Positions 49,642 through 62,500 of a stretch of 64,000 nucleotides of DNA are shown here, one piece after another; position 1 is the first letter of the stretch, and every line of letters begins with the position of its first letter. A program made the translations under genes and the position numbers. Where the stretch lies: NCBI RefSeq assembly GCF_000350225.1, contig NW_005179114.1:1-64000 (forward strand), read 5' to 3'. The notes under the pieces are model-generated. The model was not told the DNA's origin. It did not search any database and worked only from the letters and a program-made list of their open reading frames with translations. Source of the stretch: Chondrus crispus. Taxonomy: Eukaryota; Rhodophyta; Florideophyceae; Gigartinales; Gigartinaceae.

Positions 49642-51291
49642 ATGAATCCCTCCCGCGCTGTTCAGGCTCTTTCGAACATCACCAACCGACACGTCAATGA
49701 AATCGTCGATCAAATTGATGACGAACGACTCCAATTGTCCGATTTATGACACGTTTTATAATGACGGAGGTTCTCAATCTATTAAGGCAATGTGAAATTT
49801 TGATTCCTCTCAATTTTTCAAACTGTGGGTTATGATTGAAGAGTACGTGTCAAAGAATTGGTATGTTGGCAGAGGTACAATATCACAGTACAAGGCCCAG
49901 GATGTTCTCTTTATGACCTTTACTGTACTCAAGCATGGTACGCAATGGAACTTACAGCTCGTCTATTTTTTGTTAAATGTTCTACTTTCGAACGTTTAAT
50001 AACTGGATTTCTACGTATGATATCGGAATACATGTATGATATACGTGTAGAACGCGTCGAGGAAAAATGGACAAAGGCCAATTGTCCTCTGGAGGACCGG
50101 GTGTTTTCGAATTTTGAATACGCGAGATATCTGTGGGATAACTCCTCTCCGCCCTGGGTTGGGTGAGAGGCGGAGGCTATAGCGAGGGAGCACGCGGCAT
50201 GGACGCGACGCGCTACTTGAACCGATCGGACGAGCTCGTGAAAAGGGAGTGGCTCACTGGCCGGTTATGCGCAGTCGCCGCGTGGTGCGTGAACGGGAGC
50301 GACTGGTAACGGGTTAGAAGCCAGCGCGCGCGATAGACAACCGAAACAGACGTATATAGGCGCGAAAGGGACGGGGGCGAGCTTGCCCCAGTTTACTAGT
50401 GCGGACGGGTGTCAGGTCTTAACCCCTCAGAGGGACGCCTCGGACACCTGTCCCAGTATACAGTACCTGCCGCCTAGTGCGTACCAGGTACTGTACGCCA
50501 TTAAAAAACTAGCGTCTCAATTCCTAATTACCGCGCGGACGCTGGAGCTACACGTGTGTACTACTGTACACACGCGCTGCTTACAGACTACCGCACGGAT
50601 GCTACGTGTGCTAGCGTACACGCGTAATACTAGCAGACTACCGCTTGGCCGACACGTGCACTACTGTACACGTACGCCAGATTACGACCGCTCGGCACGC
50701 GCGCGCTCCCTACACGTGGGCACACCCGCCCACATGTCCACCGTGCACGGCCGCACTGTTAATAATCTCCCCGCGCGCGCGTCCGTCGTTATACTACAAT
50801 ATCCTGTCGACCTCACTTTTCAGCAGAGCAATCGGCCAAGTGGAAATATATCAGAGGGGAAGCGATACTTCTCCGGTAAGCATAAGGTGTATGCGTACAA
50901 AGTGGAAGTTTCGTTACTGCCGACTGGTCTTGCTATTGGGTGCACGGAGCACTGTCCGGGCTCCGAGTCGTATCTAGAGATATTTCGTCATAATAGACCC
51001 TTTCATGAGGAGGCATCTAGAAAGGGGGTATGTGATTTGCGGTTCACGGATAAGGGACGATTGAGCGAATTTATGGATGACTACTGGGCCATACTGGCGG
51101 ACAAGGGATATCAAGGTCCAGCCGAAGATCTACGTTTGGTGCACTCGGTGCGAACTCCGGCACGTTCAACGCTGTCAGTGGACGACGTGGACTACAATCG
51201 CCAAGTATCTTCTGATCGTGTCATAGTAGAAAACTGCTTTGGGAGAATGTGCGGTTTATGGACTGTACTTTCTCTTTACGCTCAACAGTAA
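49642..51291 (+). pseudogene. Harbinger-like DDE_4 transposase relic split by a solo LTR
   Basis: ATG 49642 opens a 36-codon leader. Several stops and shifts later, pieces read FYNDGGSQSIKAM, NFDSSQFFKLWVMIEEYV and FERLITGFLRMISEYMYDI. The gene is cut at ARY (50131) by the LTR at 50132-50798 and resumes with PVDLTFQQSNRP, a YFSGKHKVYAYKVE strand, ILADKGYQGPAE (Asp) and SSDRVIVENCFGRMCGLW (Glu), ending 51291. These are the DDE_4 blocks in order. Confidence 0.75.
50132..50798. mobile_element. 667-bp solo LTR
   Basis: Starts TGTGGGATAAC and ends GTTATACTACA (TG...CA), flanked by the 5-bp duplication ATATC (50127-50131, 50799-50803). Removing it together with one ATATC restores the transposase reading frame exactly. 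No coding sequence inside; it is rich in ACGTGT/GTAC words. Confidence 0.85.
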
Positions 51292-54290
51292 AGAGGCAGC
51301 TACACTTTCACTCCTCAACGACCCCCGACCTGCTAGAAGAGCGCGCGCCACCCCGTTCTAGGGCAACATTTTATTGACCGATCCGGACGTCACCTTAAGC
51401 AAGGCCACTTCCGGTGGTCATTGGCGTTGTAGCCACCTCTACCGGGCGAGCCCCCCATACATCGAGACTTAAACCCCCGTCGGGACTCATATCACTACAA
51501 GCGGCTACGGTAGCCGTTATACGTCTGTTTGTCATCGGAGTCGGTTTTAGGTCCGCTCTAGGCTCGAAGGAAGGGCGGGCATCTCGCGACTCACGAAAAC
51601 GAAAAGAAAGAGCTAAATTGCCAATGCTTGGAGTTCTGTCATAGACCGCTGCGAGCCATACGTAAGCCATAAAGTAGGGGTTTCGCGAAGCGAGATGTCC
51701 ATTAAGTCGACAAGTCGAGCATATAGATCTAGAACGTCAAAAAGCATGCGACCTCTCGGAGGGGCAATATGGCGTGTCCATCTCGGTCGAAATTATCTCG
51801 GGTGAAAACGGTGTGGTGAGATGGCAGCATTGCAGAAAGGTCTTTGTCAATGCTTGCCTTGTTTTGGGATCCGTGGTAGTGCAATAATGGGCTCTACATG
51901 GAGGTGGAACGAAAGGAAAATAATCAGATATGACAAGTAGTCCGGGTTGGGGGACACACGTGTGAGTAATTGCACAGTTTTAATTTTTAATTATTTTATT
52001 TTATTTAGTTAATTAGTTGGCATTAATTTCGCTGACATTAGATTAGATCTAGAATCTAGCGCCGCGAGCTACTCTAGTGGCTCCGGCTGGGCAATATATA
52101 CCTTAGCCCGCTGATCACTAAGTCAGTAAAGGTAACCCGAGCTGCCGGAGTTAGATCTCGCCTTCGTCCAAGACCGCTTCCGTTCACGCGACGCGCTTCA
52201 CTTCTACGCTGCTAACGACATCCTCTATTGCTCGGGTTCCCCTTTCCTTATTCTTTTGCCCTTTTCTATCTCAAATTCCTATCCTTTTCTTTCCCCACCT
52301 TTATTTTCCCTTAATTGTATTGGTTCCATTGGAGTCGGTCGCGACCGATCCGGTGTTGGTGTGATTGCCATCGGGCTGCACGTAGGTTGTAGCGCTGCTA
52401 CAGTGTCCTGTTCCGTCGAAAGGCTGTTGCAACGACGCCTCCCTCAAAGGTCTTATCATACAAGACAGTGTTGGTACCACCAACCGCGATTGCGATCGCA
52501 TTGGTGTCAGTGTTTTGCCATCCGGCAACATGTTGGTCGTAGCGCTGCTACATAGTTACGTTCCCGTCGGGTAGTGCTAATAGAGCCTCTGTCGAAGACC
52601 TTGAATTATACGCAAGGTGCTGAAGGCGCTCGTCTAGCATTGGCCTTACAACCCAGCTAGCCGCGGTTACATTCTCGTACACAAGCCCAACCCGCACTTG
52701 TCGAGCACTCAAGTCTTCACAAGCCTCTACCACCATTATCCTCCCAGGCCGGGCATCTTTCCTTAACCCCCCGTTGGAGTGGAGCTACCGTGGGCCGCAA
52801 GCTCACACAAGGAGAAAGGGAGTCTCGAACGCTCCGTAGCGCGTGCCATCGGCATTGGTTGTTTCTGTTGCTGTTTTTCTTCTTTTTGTTCCGTCAGACT
52901 GTGTTCGCGGCCTGCCAGGCACATTGCACTACATCCGTCACTGCACTACATCCGTGACTTGGATTAACATCTAAAAGGTACTGCCCCATCTCCTTGAACA
53001 CTGACGCAGTGTCATTACGAGGTTGGAAGCGCTTCACTCGCTTGATCTGACGGTCGTACGCAATTTGTCGAGCGTTACTTGATGAGCCCGCCATAAGAGA
53101 AACTCAAATCCCTATTGTCGGTTTCTTGGCCTGATGCGGAGATGTAGAAAATGGAGATACGAGCGTCTGGGGATTCAGGGTGGACCAGCGAGGAGGAGGT
53201 GCTGGAAGAGAAGATAGGTAGGTGGTGGGAAGAACGAACAAAATATGCAGACAACTACGTAGACGACATTGGATCACAAACAATTGGGATTCCGTTTTAC
53301 TGTAGGTTTTGCTATTTCTTCTTCTGCCTCGGGCGACCGACTTAACCACTGCCGCAACTATTCCGTAAGTAGATGTAGAAGTCAGCAAACATAGCGTGCG
53401 AGCTCGAGAGCGAGCTCGCGACGTTGTGAATCTCCAGTGTAATTTATGCCCCCCCAGGCACACCCGAAATATTACGCATGAAAAAGTGACAACTCTTCTC
53501 TCTCGGGCAGCTCTGAATTACGGAGAATGTGTACTGTAGTACCGCACGCAAATGTCCACAGCCGGGGGTTCTGTTGAGACAGGCCTAGAGGTCCCCTCTA
53601 GGGAGAGACCCTAGAGGGGCCTGTCTACAATACTGTACTACTGAGCGAGCGCCGGGCATGCCGGGCATGGCGACGGAGGAATGACAATTCTATCTGTCAT
53701 CGACGAAATTGCCCGACGCATCACATATCGCTGTCATCGTTTCCACGCAAATGTCAAGACCTGCGAGCAGCAGCGCATGAGCCACGCTTTCTGGTCGACC
53801 GGAACGACCGCTACCCTGGCGCGTCTGCCGTCACATGTCGTGGACGTCTCACATCGACTCTCGAGTTTTAAACTCGCAGTTTGTACATATAAGCATCCGC
53901 CTCCAATACTGTACTACTGTACCACGTAATAAACAGAGCAGGCAAAGAGAGAGTTGTGAGGGCGAGGAGCGTGCACGCAAGCTGAGTAAACGCATGTTGC
54001 GAAAGGACAGACAGAACGGTTTGGGGCATCTGATGTTTTTATTGTTGTCAAGGGAAGCAATGACCGTCAACTAAGACTGCTCCAGACATATCCTTATGTA
54101 GGCATTTCACTATATCTCACTGTATCTCCTGTTGCGCCCTTCCCATTGGGCACTAACGATTGCCACATTGCTACGGCATCACTGTATCAGGACTGCCCCT
54201 CCTATCGAAAGGATATGGTGACGAAGGGCAATACGATATTACCCTACAGTATTCCCAATTCCAGTACAATACTTCACAATACATAAATAA
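51292..54290. other. intergenic/repetitive region without a clear gene
   Basis: Contains an AT-rich LTR-like stretch near 51980-52100 followed by a TATATA and GC-rich tract, imperfect 135-bp tandem units with GTAGCGCTGCTAC cores (52360-52640), a minus-strand 66-codon ORF (53094-52894) of unknown identity, and a foldback at 53578-53613. Nothing is convincingly coding. Confidence 0.45.
53578..53613. repeat. imperfect palindrome with CCCTCTAGGG core
   Basis: GACAGGCC... and ...GGCCTGTC arms with CCCCTCTAGGG and ACCCTAGAGGGG; the left arm has an 8-bp extra TAGAGGTC. Confidence 0.7.
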
Positions 54291-54324
54291 AGGAGAATTT
54301 TTGTTACGTACCACTTTCTTCACC

Positions 54325-54600
54325 TCACTCCCGAACGACTTTCCGGTAGAGGTACGCAGTGTCTGGGGCTTTGCAAGTCGTAGCGTAGTGCCCACCTTGA
54401 CCACAAGCAGAGCAACGCGACTTTCGTTGAAGCGCTGCGACCCCCTGTTTCCGCCGTTTCTTCGGCCGACCTGCCTGACTCGGAACTCTCCACGCGCTCA
54501 TCTGTCTGGCAATAAGCAGAATATGCAAATCCACGTTAATGTTTACTTGAAAGGCAAGAGGCAAGGGCAGCAGCAACATACTGGCGTTCAAGTCTTGCAT
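54325..54600 (-). pseudogene. MULE transposase C-terminal remnant with zinc knuckle
   Basis: Reads SQAGRPKKRRKQGV then CSACGQGGHYATTC, a C-x2-C-x4-H-x4-C knuckle. The GRPKKRR plus knuckle arrangement is the usual MULE C-terminus after the SWIM domain. Confidence 0.65.
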
Positions 54601-54694
54601 GATGAAAAACAGTCGATGCCCACTTTTGTGTCCAGATGATTCCAGTGTGCAGCCTCTGGGACGTTTGCATGCCGCTCGCGTAGATTATCAAACA

Positions 54695-54985
54695 CTAGCA
54701 CACGGCTAGGGGCTTGCGCTTTCGTTTCCCCTTTATTGCATCGCAGGAGTGAGTGAGATTGATTTTTCCCACTCTCCACAAGCCGTTGTTGGCCCTGCCG
54801 TCTGGTTTAGCGTTGACAATGTATGAGCACTCCTGGGAGGGGCACTGTATACGCAGGCGCCCAGAGCCTGAGTTTTTTACCTTGTGAGATCGGCCCACGG
54901 TGGCGCACAGGGCTGAGGATGCCATCAAGATGCTGTGCTTGATGCTGTGCTTGTCAAGGAACGTGCTCCCTTTGATCAAACTCAT
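54695..54985 (-). pseudogene. MULE transposase N-terminal remnant
   Basis: ATG 54985. GSTFLDKHSIKHSILMASSAL resembles the MULE N-terminal domain and is followed by a C...C...H-x-C zinc motif (IQCPSQEC ... LTHSC). The frame stops at 54695; the DDE core is missing. Confidence 0.6.
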
Positions 54986-55071
54986 TCCGACGACGCGCTC
55001 TTCACCTCTTCATCACTCTAGCGCTCCTAAGAAAAGGGGCTCATGAAAGTGGTACGTAACAAAATTCCAAA

Positions 55072-57890
55072 ATATGAGTGGTACGTAACCAAAAAAGTTG
55101 TAGCATGCGCAGTAACATGTCATCAACCGTGAAGACCCCCTTCTTTCAGAAAGTGTCTTCAGTCAACTGGGTCCACCTTCAACGGGAGTTGACTGCGGAG
55201 TATACCATACAGCAAATGTTTAACGGAGCCAAATACAGAAAAAAGAACTGCGCCTCGCTCGCCATCTGTGAATGAGTTCTTGCAATTGCCTGCATCATTT
55301 AGCTCTGGGCGCACAATGTTGACTCCATAGCCAATGTAGTCTTACTAGCCAGCAAAAGGAAAAAACTCTAACATCTGTGAGGGCAATCGCCTTCGCAATT
55401 CCTTGCATCTAAAGGTGTCAAAAAAGGCTGATGAAATGCATTGAGGATCTGCATCAATGAGGCGACGGTGTTGCAGTTGGAAGTAACAACGTTTATCAGG
55501 TCCAAAAGCGAGGAGTATCGCTGGAAAAACGAGGCTCCTACCATTGGAAACGAAACTAGATCCTCCTTAGCACAGACACATGCCTGCTCTTCCTTCATAC
55601 AGACACATGCCTGCCGTCGCAATTGTTAGAGTAGAAGCCTTGAGTGGTGTGTTCAACCCAGCGAGCCCCTTGCAAAGGTTTGGTTTTCTATCACCAGGAA
55701 AGTAACTCCGTTAGCTTTGTTGACAACTATGACATGGCAAAACTCATTCCTTGTGTCACTGCTATCTTTTGCAACGGCAACAGGGGCTTCATAGGTGCCA
55801 CATGCATAACCTTAACCAACCAACCGCGCGAGGAAAAAACGTGGCACGGTTGGAGCCCTTTTCAGTACATTCCATGCAAGTGCAGTTTTTTGAGTCCCCT
55901 ATCAACGGCAAGGGACTGCGAACGTCTCTGTCATTTACCGTCGCCCTATCGTCGCAACCACTTGCTGCAATAAATTCCAGAAGACCGAAATCAATAAGAC
56001 TGTGTGACATTTTTCACACAACGCTGGCTGCAACCAGACATGATGCTCTCGTTTCGTAATAACGGATTAGGAAGACTACATACATTGCTTGTAGGTGAGG
56101 GAATACTCTGAGTGTAGGAGAGCTGTATTCTTTTTGTACGATTTACCAATATTTCAGTATCATGCATTGCCGTCGCAATGCACGGCTCTGTTGCCGATAA
56201 AACTGTCCAGTACATGTTTCTCGCCGAAATTGCTCTACAGCGGCGACATCGTCGCCCAGTCGATGAACGAAATTATGCATCTTTCGTAACTGGCCTATGT
56301 AAATGCTTGCGATCAGGAGTAGACGTGTCACCTCACAAATTTGTTGCGCATGGAATTTTTCTACAACAAGACTCATTTTGTTTGCACAGTAGATGGAATT
56401 CCCTTCAATCCACGCTTTTCAAGCGTAAATGTCGTGTACAGTATCTGTAATGCGCCCAAAAATGGCGCCTTCAGATATTGGAGTTTAACAGAAGGAGGCT
56501 CTGGATTTTTTTTGTTTCAGCCATTGGAAAGAGGAACGTTTTTAAGAGATAAAGCCATGGTCATGGAGAAATTCCAGGCCTGTTCATGGACAAAATGTAC
56601 AGAATTCTTGCCAGGCAAGAAATGCGAACGTATAGAAACATTTGTGAAAAGAGTGGACAGGGAAACTTTGCATGTCTACTCAACTGACCGCACACCCCTA
56701 CAACGCATCTGCTTCGATAGGATACAATGTGTGATATCTTTCACGATTGAGAAGCGACAGATTTTCTCCATGACATACAATGCAACTTCAAGGCGAGGAG
56801 CATGATTTCTCGAAAGAAGAAGTTGATGATCCACATGGTCGGGGCGAGTGGATCATTAATGAAAAGTCATGCAAATGTTCATCGTTATATAAAAAAACAT
56901 GAAAAGCACGAATTTTCATACTGTAACTAAGAGTTATGCTGGGGCGATATTTCCATTCGAAGAAGTAGAAATATCAACGTAAAAGGGTCGATATTGGCCG
57001 TGGTGGGCATGGAACATTTGGTAGTAGAGGCAGACTTCAGTGTGTGCAGAAAAGAAGCATTATCTTAGTCTTCATCGGATAGCGGCTGGTGCATCGCGGC
57101 ACTGCATGTTTGAGTGGAAGAAGATATTCAAGATTGTGTTTTTGAGATGAATGAGGTCTCAGAGGACGCTCGCCAAAGGTTTTGACGAGAACTGCCAATG
57201 GGCTAGGTATGTTAGAAGTGCTCGAGAATCACCTGATGTCGAGATTGCCCTTGGTGTACAGTACGTCCAAGATAGACGACTTTATGAAAGAGAAATCAAA
57301 CATCAAGTCTCTTCACATACGGCTTGAGGGATATGGTGTGTGCAAATGCAGAACAAGGCGTCGTCAAGGCGATAATGTGGCTGCTCTAGGATTTGCTTCT
57401 TCGCTGTTCCCGTAGTGCTGGGCAAACTCTTGTATTCTCTCAGGACTATGGCGACTGTATGATATTGGATGTTGTGTTGTGTTCTCAAATCCCACGAACG
57501 GCATTAGTGACTATATGCCTGCAGAAATGAGAAATGATTACCCTTGGTAGCATTTAAGGCTTCAAGTAGGAACGACTGTACTGTGAAAGTTTCTATCATA
57601 ATGTCTGTCATATGGCGATATACCTCACCACGTGAATGGGTCACGGGGTGAGGAAAGAACTTGCCGTGTTTAGGGTTACAGTAAATTAGTATATAACGGA
57701 CAATCCCATGCGACTAGCGCGTGGGTCTGCCCGGAGAGAGATTTGAACAGACGTGTCTACGCAGAATCCTTCACGAACAGCGCTCCGATTGCCCGGAGGT
57801 TCGGTTGGGTTTGAAGAGCCGGTCGTAGGTTCTTCTAGACATTAATAAACTGTTTAAACTATTTCCTTCAAACTTTTCCTGGGACAATTT
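55072..57890. other. region without a recognised gene
   Basis: Several short plus-strand frames (55644-55973, 56350-56805) have Cys-rich products but no family match. No inverted-repeat boundaries found. Confidence 0.4.
56350..56805 (+). CDS. hypothetical Cys-rich ORF, 151 aa
   Basis: ATG 56350 to the stop at 56803-56805. It contains seven Cys and aromatic-rich strands (FVCTVDG, YSICNAP, FQACSWTKCTEF). No signal peptide at this start; upstream frames could be further exons. Function unknown, and it may be a chance frame. Confidence 0.25.
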   Translation: MEFFYNKTHFVCTVDGIPFNPRFSSVNVVYSICNAPKNGAFRYWSLTEGGSGFFLFQPLERGTFLRDKAMVMEKFQACSWTKCTEFLPGKKCERIETFVKRVDRETLHVYSTDRTPLQRICFDRIQCVISFTIEKRQIFSMTYNATSRRGA

Positions 57891-57989
57891 TACATTGATC
57901 AATCGCGTTTTTTCCCTTACGTTTTTTTTCTCGACAATTCTATTGGCCAAGCGAAGATCCGCCACCATTTCTTTCGAGCACCGCACGTA

Positions 57990-58920
57990 TCTCCAGACCT
58001 CCAGCGTGTGTTCCTCCCTGCTCGCGCGCCGCTCACCTCGCCGCTCGCTGGTTGCTTTTGGCTGCCGCTCGCCCGCCGCTGCCTTTGTCGCCGCTCGCTC
58101 CCCAGTGCCCTCGCCGCTGCTCGCTCGTTGCTACGTTTGTCGCGGCTCGCTCGGTGCTGCCTTTGTCGCTGCTCGCTCAACGCTTCCTCACCCGCCGTTC
58201 CCGCCGTTGTCTAGCCTGCGCTGCCGCTGCGCCCCGCCGCTGCCCTGCTGACCGGGCTGCGCCGCCGCTGCGCCCCCGCCGCTGCGCCGCGCCCGCCACC
58301 CCGGCTATTCGCTGGTCTACGCCGTCGCTGCTTCGTCACCACGCCGCCGCCCGCCGCTTCTCGCCGTAGCCCTGCCGCTGCGCCGCCGCCACCCGCCGCT
58401 GTCTGGCCTGCGCCGCCGCTGCGCCCCGCCGTCCACTTCTGTACGGGCCGCGCCGCCGCTGCTACTGCCCGCCGCGCCGACCGCTCTCGCTTCTGTCTGG
58501 TCCACGCCGCCGCTGCCCCTCCGCCGCGCCGCGCCCGGCGCTCCGGCTGCTGCCTGGCCTACGCCGCCGCTACTCTCAAGCCACCGAGCCGCCGCGCACG
58601 CCTCTCGCCCCTGCCGGCCATACGCCGTTGCTGCGCCGCTATTCCGCCGCCGCCACAGCCACTCCCAACCCGCCGCGCCGCTGAGCAAGGCTCTTTCTGC
58701 TGTCGGTTCTACGTGGCCGCTGCGACAAACTGGCCTCGCCGCCACTCGCTCGCCGCCACCCGCCGCCGCTGCTGCTTCCCAGCTCCTGCGCCGCTGCAAA
58801 CGGGTCTTGCTTCTGCCTGGCTTGCGCCTCCGTTGCGCCCCCGAGGCACGCCGCTGCTACCCCGCCGTCGTGCGGCCGCCGCTACTACCGCAGCCAACGA
58901 CTGCTGTGGCCGTGCTACAC
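57990..58920. repeat. GC-rich degenerate minisatellite (CGCCGCTGC-rich)
   Basis: Nearly a kilobase composed of CGCCGCTGC words, with a longer recurring unit (CTGYCTGGYCYRCGCCGCC) roughly every 60-90 bases. Several frames on both strands stay open purely because of composition, so I do not call a gene. Confidence 0.7.
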
Positions 58921-59475
58921 ACCAACCGTGGTCGTGTTGGACTACTAGGTTCCCGGCCGATTCACAGGGTTTGGGTACTGAGACTGCTACGAAAGGGACT
59001 GTAGGACTATTGTCGAGGTTTGTGGAGGTTAGGGAATCGGTTCTGTTTTAACTTTGCTCGAGAGCGGTTGACCCGGAATAAATACCCGGTGACGCGACGC
59101 TGGCAACTCGAACTGGAAGGTGAACCTCTCCGGCAGGGAACCCCACCGGTCCTTTTTAGGGCGGATAACGGTGTCGACCCTCTGTGGTCTGGTGTTTCCG
59201 GGCGTGGAAATCCTCTGGGGTGTTGTGCACTGAGTAGGTAAAAGACAGAACTGACGAACTAACCGTCGAGCTTGCTTCCCGCAAGAGACCAGACAGCCTT
59301 AAAGCCTGTGTACTGGCTGCTGTGGAAGTCTCGTAGGGATCTGAAAGCGCCTACTCCGTGAACGCAGGAGCAGGTAGATAGCTGAAGACGTTCCCTGACC
59401 CGTACAGTCTACGGGCGCCAGAGGTCGGACCTCTTCTACCCGCTAGAGCAGCGGGCGCCGAGGGTCGGACCCTAA

Positions 59476-59574
59476 CAAGGTCAACCGTGTTCAGCTCAAG
59501 TTACTGCCCAATCAGCTCTTGTTCGTCAAGAATACACTACCCAAATCTTCCCCAGTCGCCTCCTGCTCCCCGAG
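59476..59574 (+). other. leader of the terminal retroelement
   Basis: An in-frame TAA at 59473-59475 precedes the gag-pol frame, and the first ATG is 59575. Upstream, GGGCGCC followed by GAGGTCGGACC/GAGGGTCGGACC occurs twice (about 59413 and 59453). The LTR and primer site could not be placed. Confidence 0.4.
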
Positions 59575-62500
59575 ATGCCGCCTTCCCCCTCCAACGATGG
59601 AGCAGGGAGATCCGAAAGCGGCCAACCTTCAACTCCCGCTCCTGCCGAACCCCAGCATACCTTTATGAAGGGTATTTCAAGTGAGACATTGGGTGCTCTT
59701 ACTAGTCCTCAGAAGGGGTTCATATCCTCAATTCGATTTCTTGAAGGGAACCCAGAACTCACAGGTTTTCAATTGAAACGGGCCATCGCCGATATGTTCC
59801 CACCCGCCTCACTTTTCCGACAGGAGATTTGCGACATCCCTGCAGTTCTAATAGAACTTCGGAACTTCCTTGATAGTCGAGGTGGAAATTTGCAACAGCA
59901 CTCGTCTCACAGAGTCGTCATGACTTTGGCGCACGGCCTTTACGAAGAGGCTGAAGACACACAAGCAGCGATTGAGATGGCGCGTGAAATCGTCGCTGCT
60001 GGTCGCCGACCTCGATCAACTGCTTCACGCTCAAACAGGAGAGAAGAAACGCAGCCAGCTTCTCAGGTGACAACACCGACCTCCACAAACAACACCTCAG
60101 CAGAAAAAGTTGCACATAATGTAGCTATGAGGCTTAAGGACAGGGACAAAAAGTTTTCTGGAGACTTAGGTGACTCTTGGATGGAGTACGTCGACGACTA
60201 TATGCAGCTTTGTCGTGACTACTCCCTATCCCCTTCCCAGAAACTGCAGTATCTTCATAACCTGCTACAGGGTGACGCAAAAAGATACTACCTGGATAAG
60301 GTAGATGGATATGCCACCACTTTCCAACAGGCCATTCAAATGCTAGAAAGCGAATACAACTCTGCAGTACGACAGAGTAGGGTCAAGAACTACTTAGGCT
60401 CCCTTCGTGTAACTTCTTTTGCCTCCCAGGGTACCGAAATGTCTGATGCCCTTGCGAAAGTGTACAAATCTATCATAAAGCTTTCAAGGCAGGCCCCGAG
60501 ATCTCACCAGGGGGACGCACACAAGGTGGAATTCCTGCGGAACGCTGTCGTCGGGACTCCTTGGTCAAACGAACCATTGAGTAGAGTCGCAACACACCAA
60601 CTGACATTCCAGCAGCTTTATGCAGAGCTAGAAGCAGCTCTTCAGTTGCACAAAGAATCTAAGCTGGCCATGCTACGAGACCGTGCTCAACTAGGGCGAA
60701 GAACACTCCCTGAAGATGATTCTGCAAGGATCATGTACGCCGGGCAAGGCCGTTACTATCACGGTACGGCTCCTTCTCATCTCGGTAAGGCTCGGAAGTC
60801 ATACAAACCATCTTCAATCCCCAGAGGGACAGAAGCAAAGCCTGCCCGGACGGGACAGTTCGACCCCCTCTCAGTTTCTGGATGCTTCAATTGTGGCGGC
60901 AATCATCTTGTAAAGGACTGTACTCTGCCGTTGAATACATCTCGAGCAGCCGCACGGAAGATGGATTACTACTCGAAGAAGGCAAACACAAAAACCATCG
61001 CGGTGCATCACGTTCTAGCAGATCTATGCCAACAACTGGACTGCACACGAACTGATGATCCTGACGAAGAAATCGAGCGTAACGAGGTAAGCATATTCGA
61101 GAGTATCCTTGGACAAGAAAGTCCAGTACCGGAAGTCGAGTCCGAGGATGAGGGGACCCCCTCATACCCGGACGAACACACAACTCATGTCTACGTCACT
61201 AGAAAGACTTGCAGCATACCATCGCTGGACCTCTTCCAGGGCGTCTGCATTGATTCTGCCGCTCAGAAGTCGGTGATAGGAGCTGCGCAAGCAAAAGCGT
61301 ACTGCAGCTTATTCGACATCCCTTTCCAACCCTCTGACCGCAAGACAAGGAACGTGTTCAGCTTCGGGACTCATAAACATCCTGGTCTTGGGATTTTGGA
61401 CATTCGAGTACCAGTCAGCCCAACCCATTTCCTCCCCCTCTCTGTGGATGTGGTTGATACCAACGTACCATTCCTTCTCGGCCTCGATTACATGGAACGG
61501 TATAGAATGGTAATTGACACAGATAAGTGTGTTCTCTCATCAAGACTCCAGGGGTGGACTGTCCCACTAAAGAAGAAACTGGGGCACTTGTACTACGAGT
61601 GGGGTCCACAAATTCTCTTTACCGAAACCGAATTGATGAAAGTACACAAGCACTTTCACCACCCAGATTCTGAAAGGCTCTACGCGGTCATGAAATGGTC
61701 GGACCCCGGGAAAACCTCCCCTCAGGTTCTGAACGACCTGAAGCGCATCACTGCAGCGTGTGACCTTTGTCAAAGACTGTCACATGCCCCACATCGATTC
61801 CGGGTCGCACTCCCAGACGGAGAAGTGGTTTTTAATAAGACCGTATGCCTGGACCTCATGTACCTCGACAATGCCGCAGTCCTGCACGTGGTAGACAAAG
61901 ACACAAAGTTTTCTGCGGCCTCATTCCTTCCCAAGGAAACTGCTGATGACACTTGGAACACTTTCATGCGCATATGGGTCTGTATATATATTGGGTTCCC
62001 AGACATAATGGCAACCGATCAGGGACCCCAATTTACGTCCAATAGATGGCTCAACCTAGTCAATCTAGCCGGGATCACACACCACCCTTCCGGTGTACAG
62101 AGCCACAACGCATTGGGCGTTGGTGAGCGGTATCACTCCTTTTTGAGAGGTATCTACCGCAAGACACGGCAGCAATTCCCGCAACTCGAGAATGACCACA
62201 TTCTTGCACTCTCCGTCAAGGCCATGAACGATACAGCTGGGTATCACGGCCTGGTCCCCACTCTCCTCGTTTTCGGGGCCATGCCGCGGATTCCAGTGAC
62301 CCCTACCGACCTTCCGGCTCAGGTGGATCGAATGAAGGCTATGGCATTGGCTAGGAAAGAAATGACCAAAGTCATCGCAAAAGAAAGAGTCACCAGGGCT
62401 TTGCGCATGAATGTCCCGGCTGCTGCTCTTACGGATATACCAATCGGCTCCCGCGTCCTGGTGTTCAGGGAGAAGCCTGAGAACAAGTGGGTTGGTCCGT

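Larger units (their letters stand above)
54296..55068 (-). mobile_element. MULE (Mutator-like) deletion derivative
   Basis: Inverted ends TTGTTACGTACCACTTTC at 54301-54318 and its inverse at 55045-55062. Between them are the N-terminal and C-terminal parts of a MULE transposase on the minus strand, without its catalytic middle. A partial extra copy of the end word lies at 55078-55095. Confidence 0.65.

Noticed and set aside
57720..57800. Possible tRNA (GTTCAAATC-like T-loop on the minus strand)
   Set aside because: T-stem does not pair and no 5' acceptor or A box is present.
58317..58799. 160-codon minus-strand frame, Ala/Gly/Arg-rich
   Set aside because: Open only because of CGCCGCTGC composition; both strands and several frames are open.
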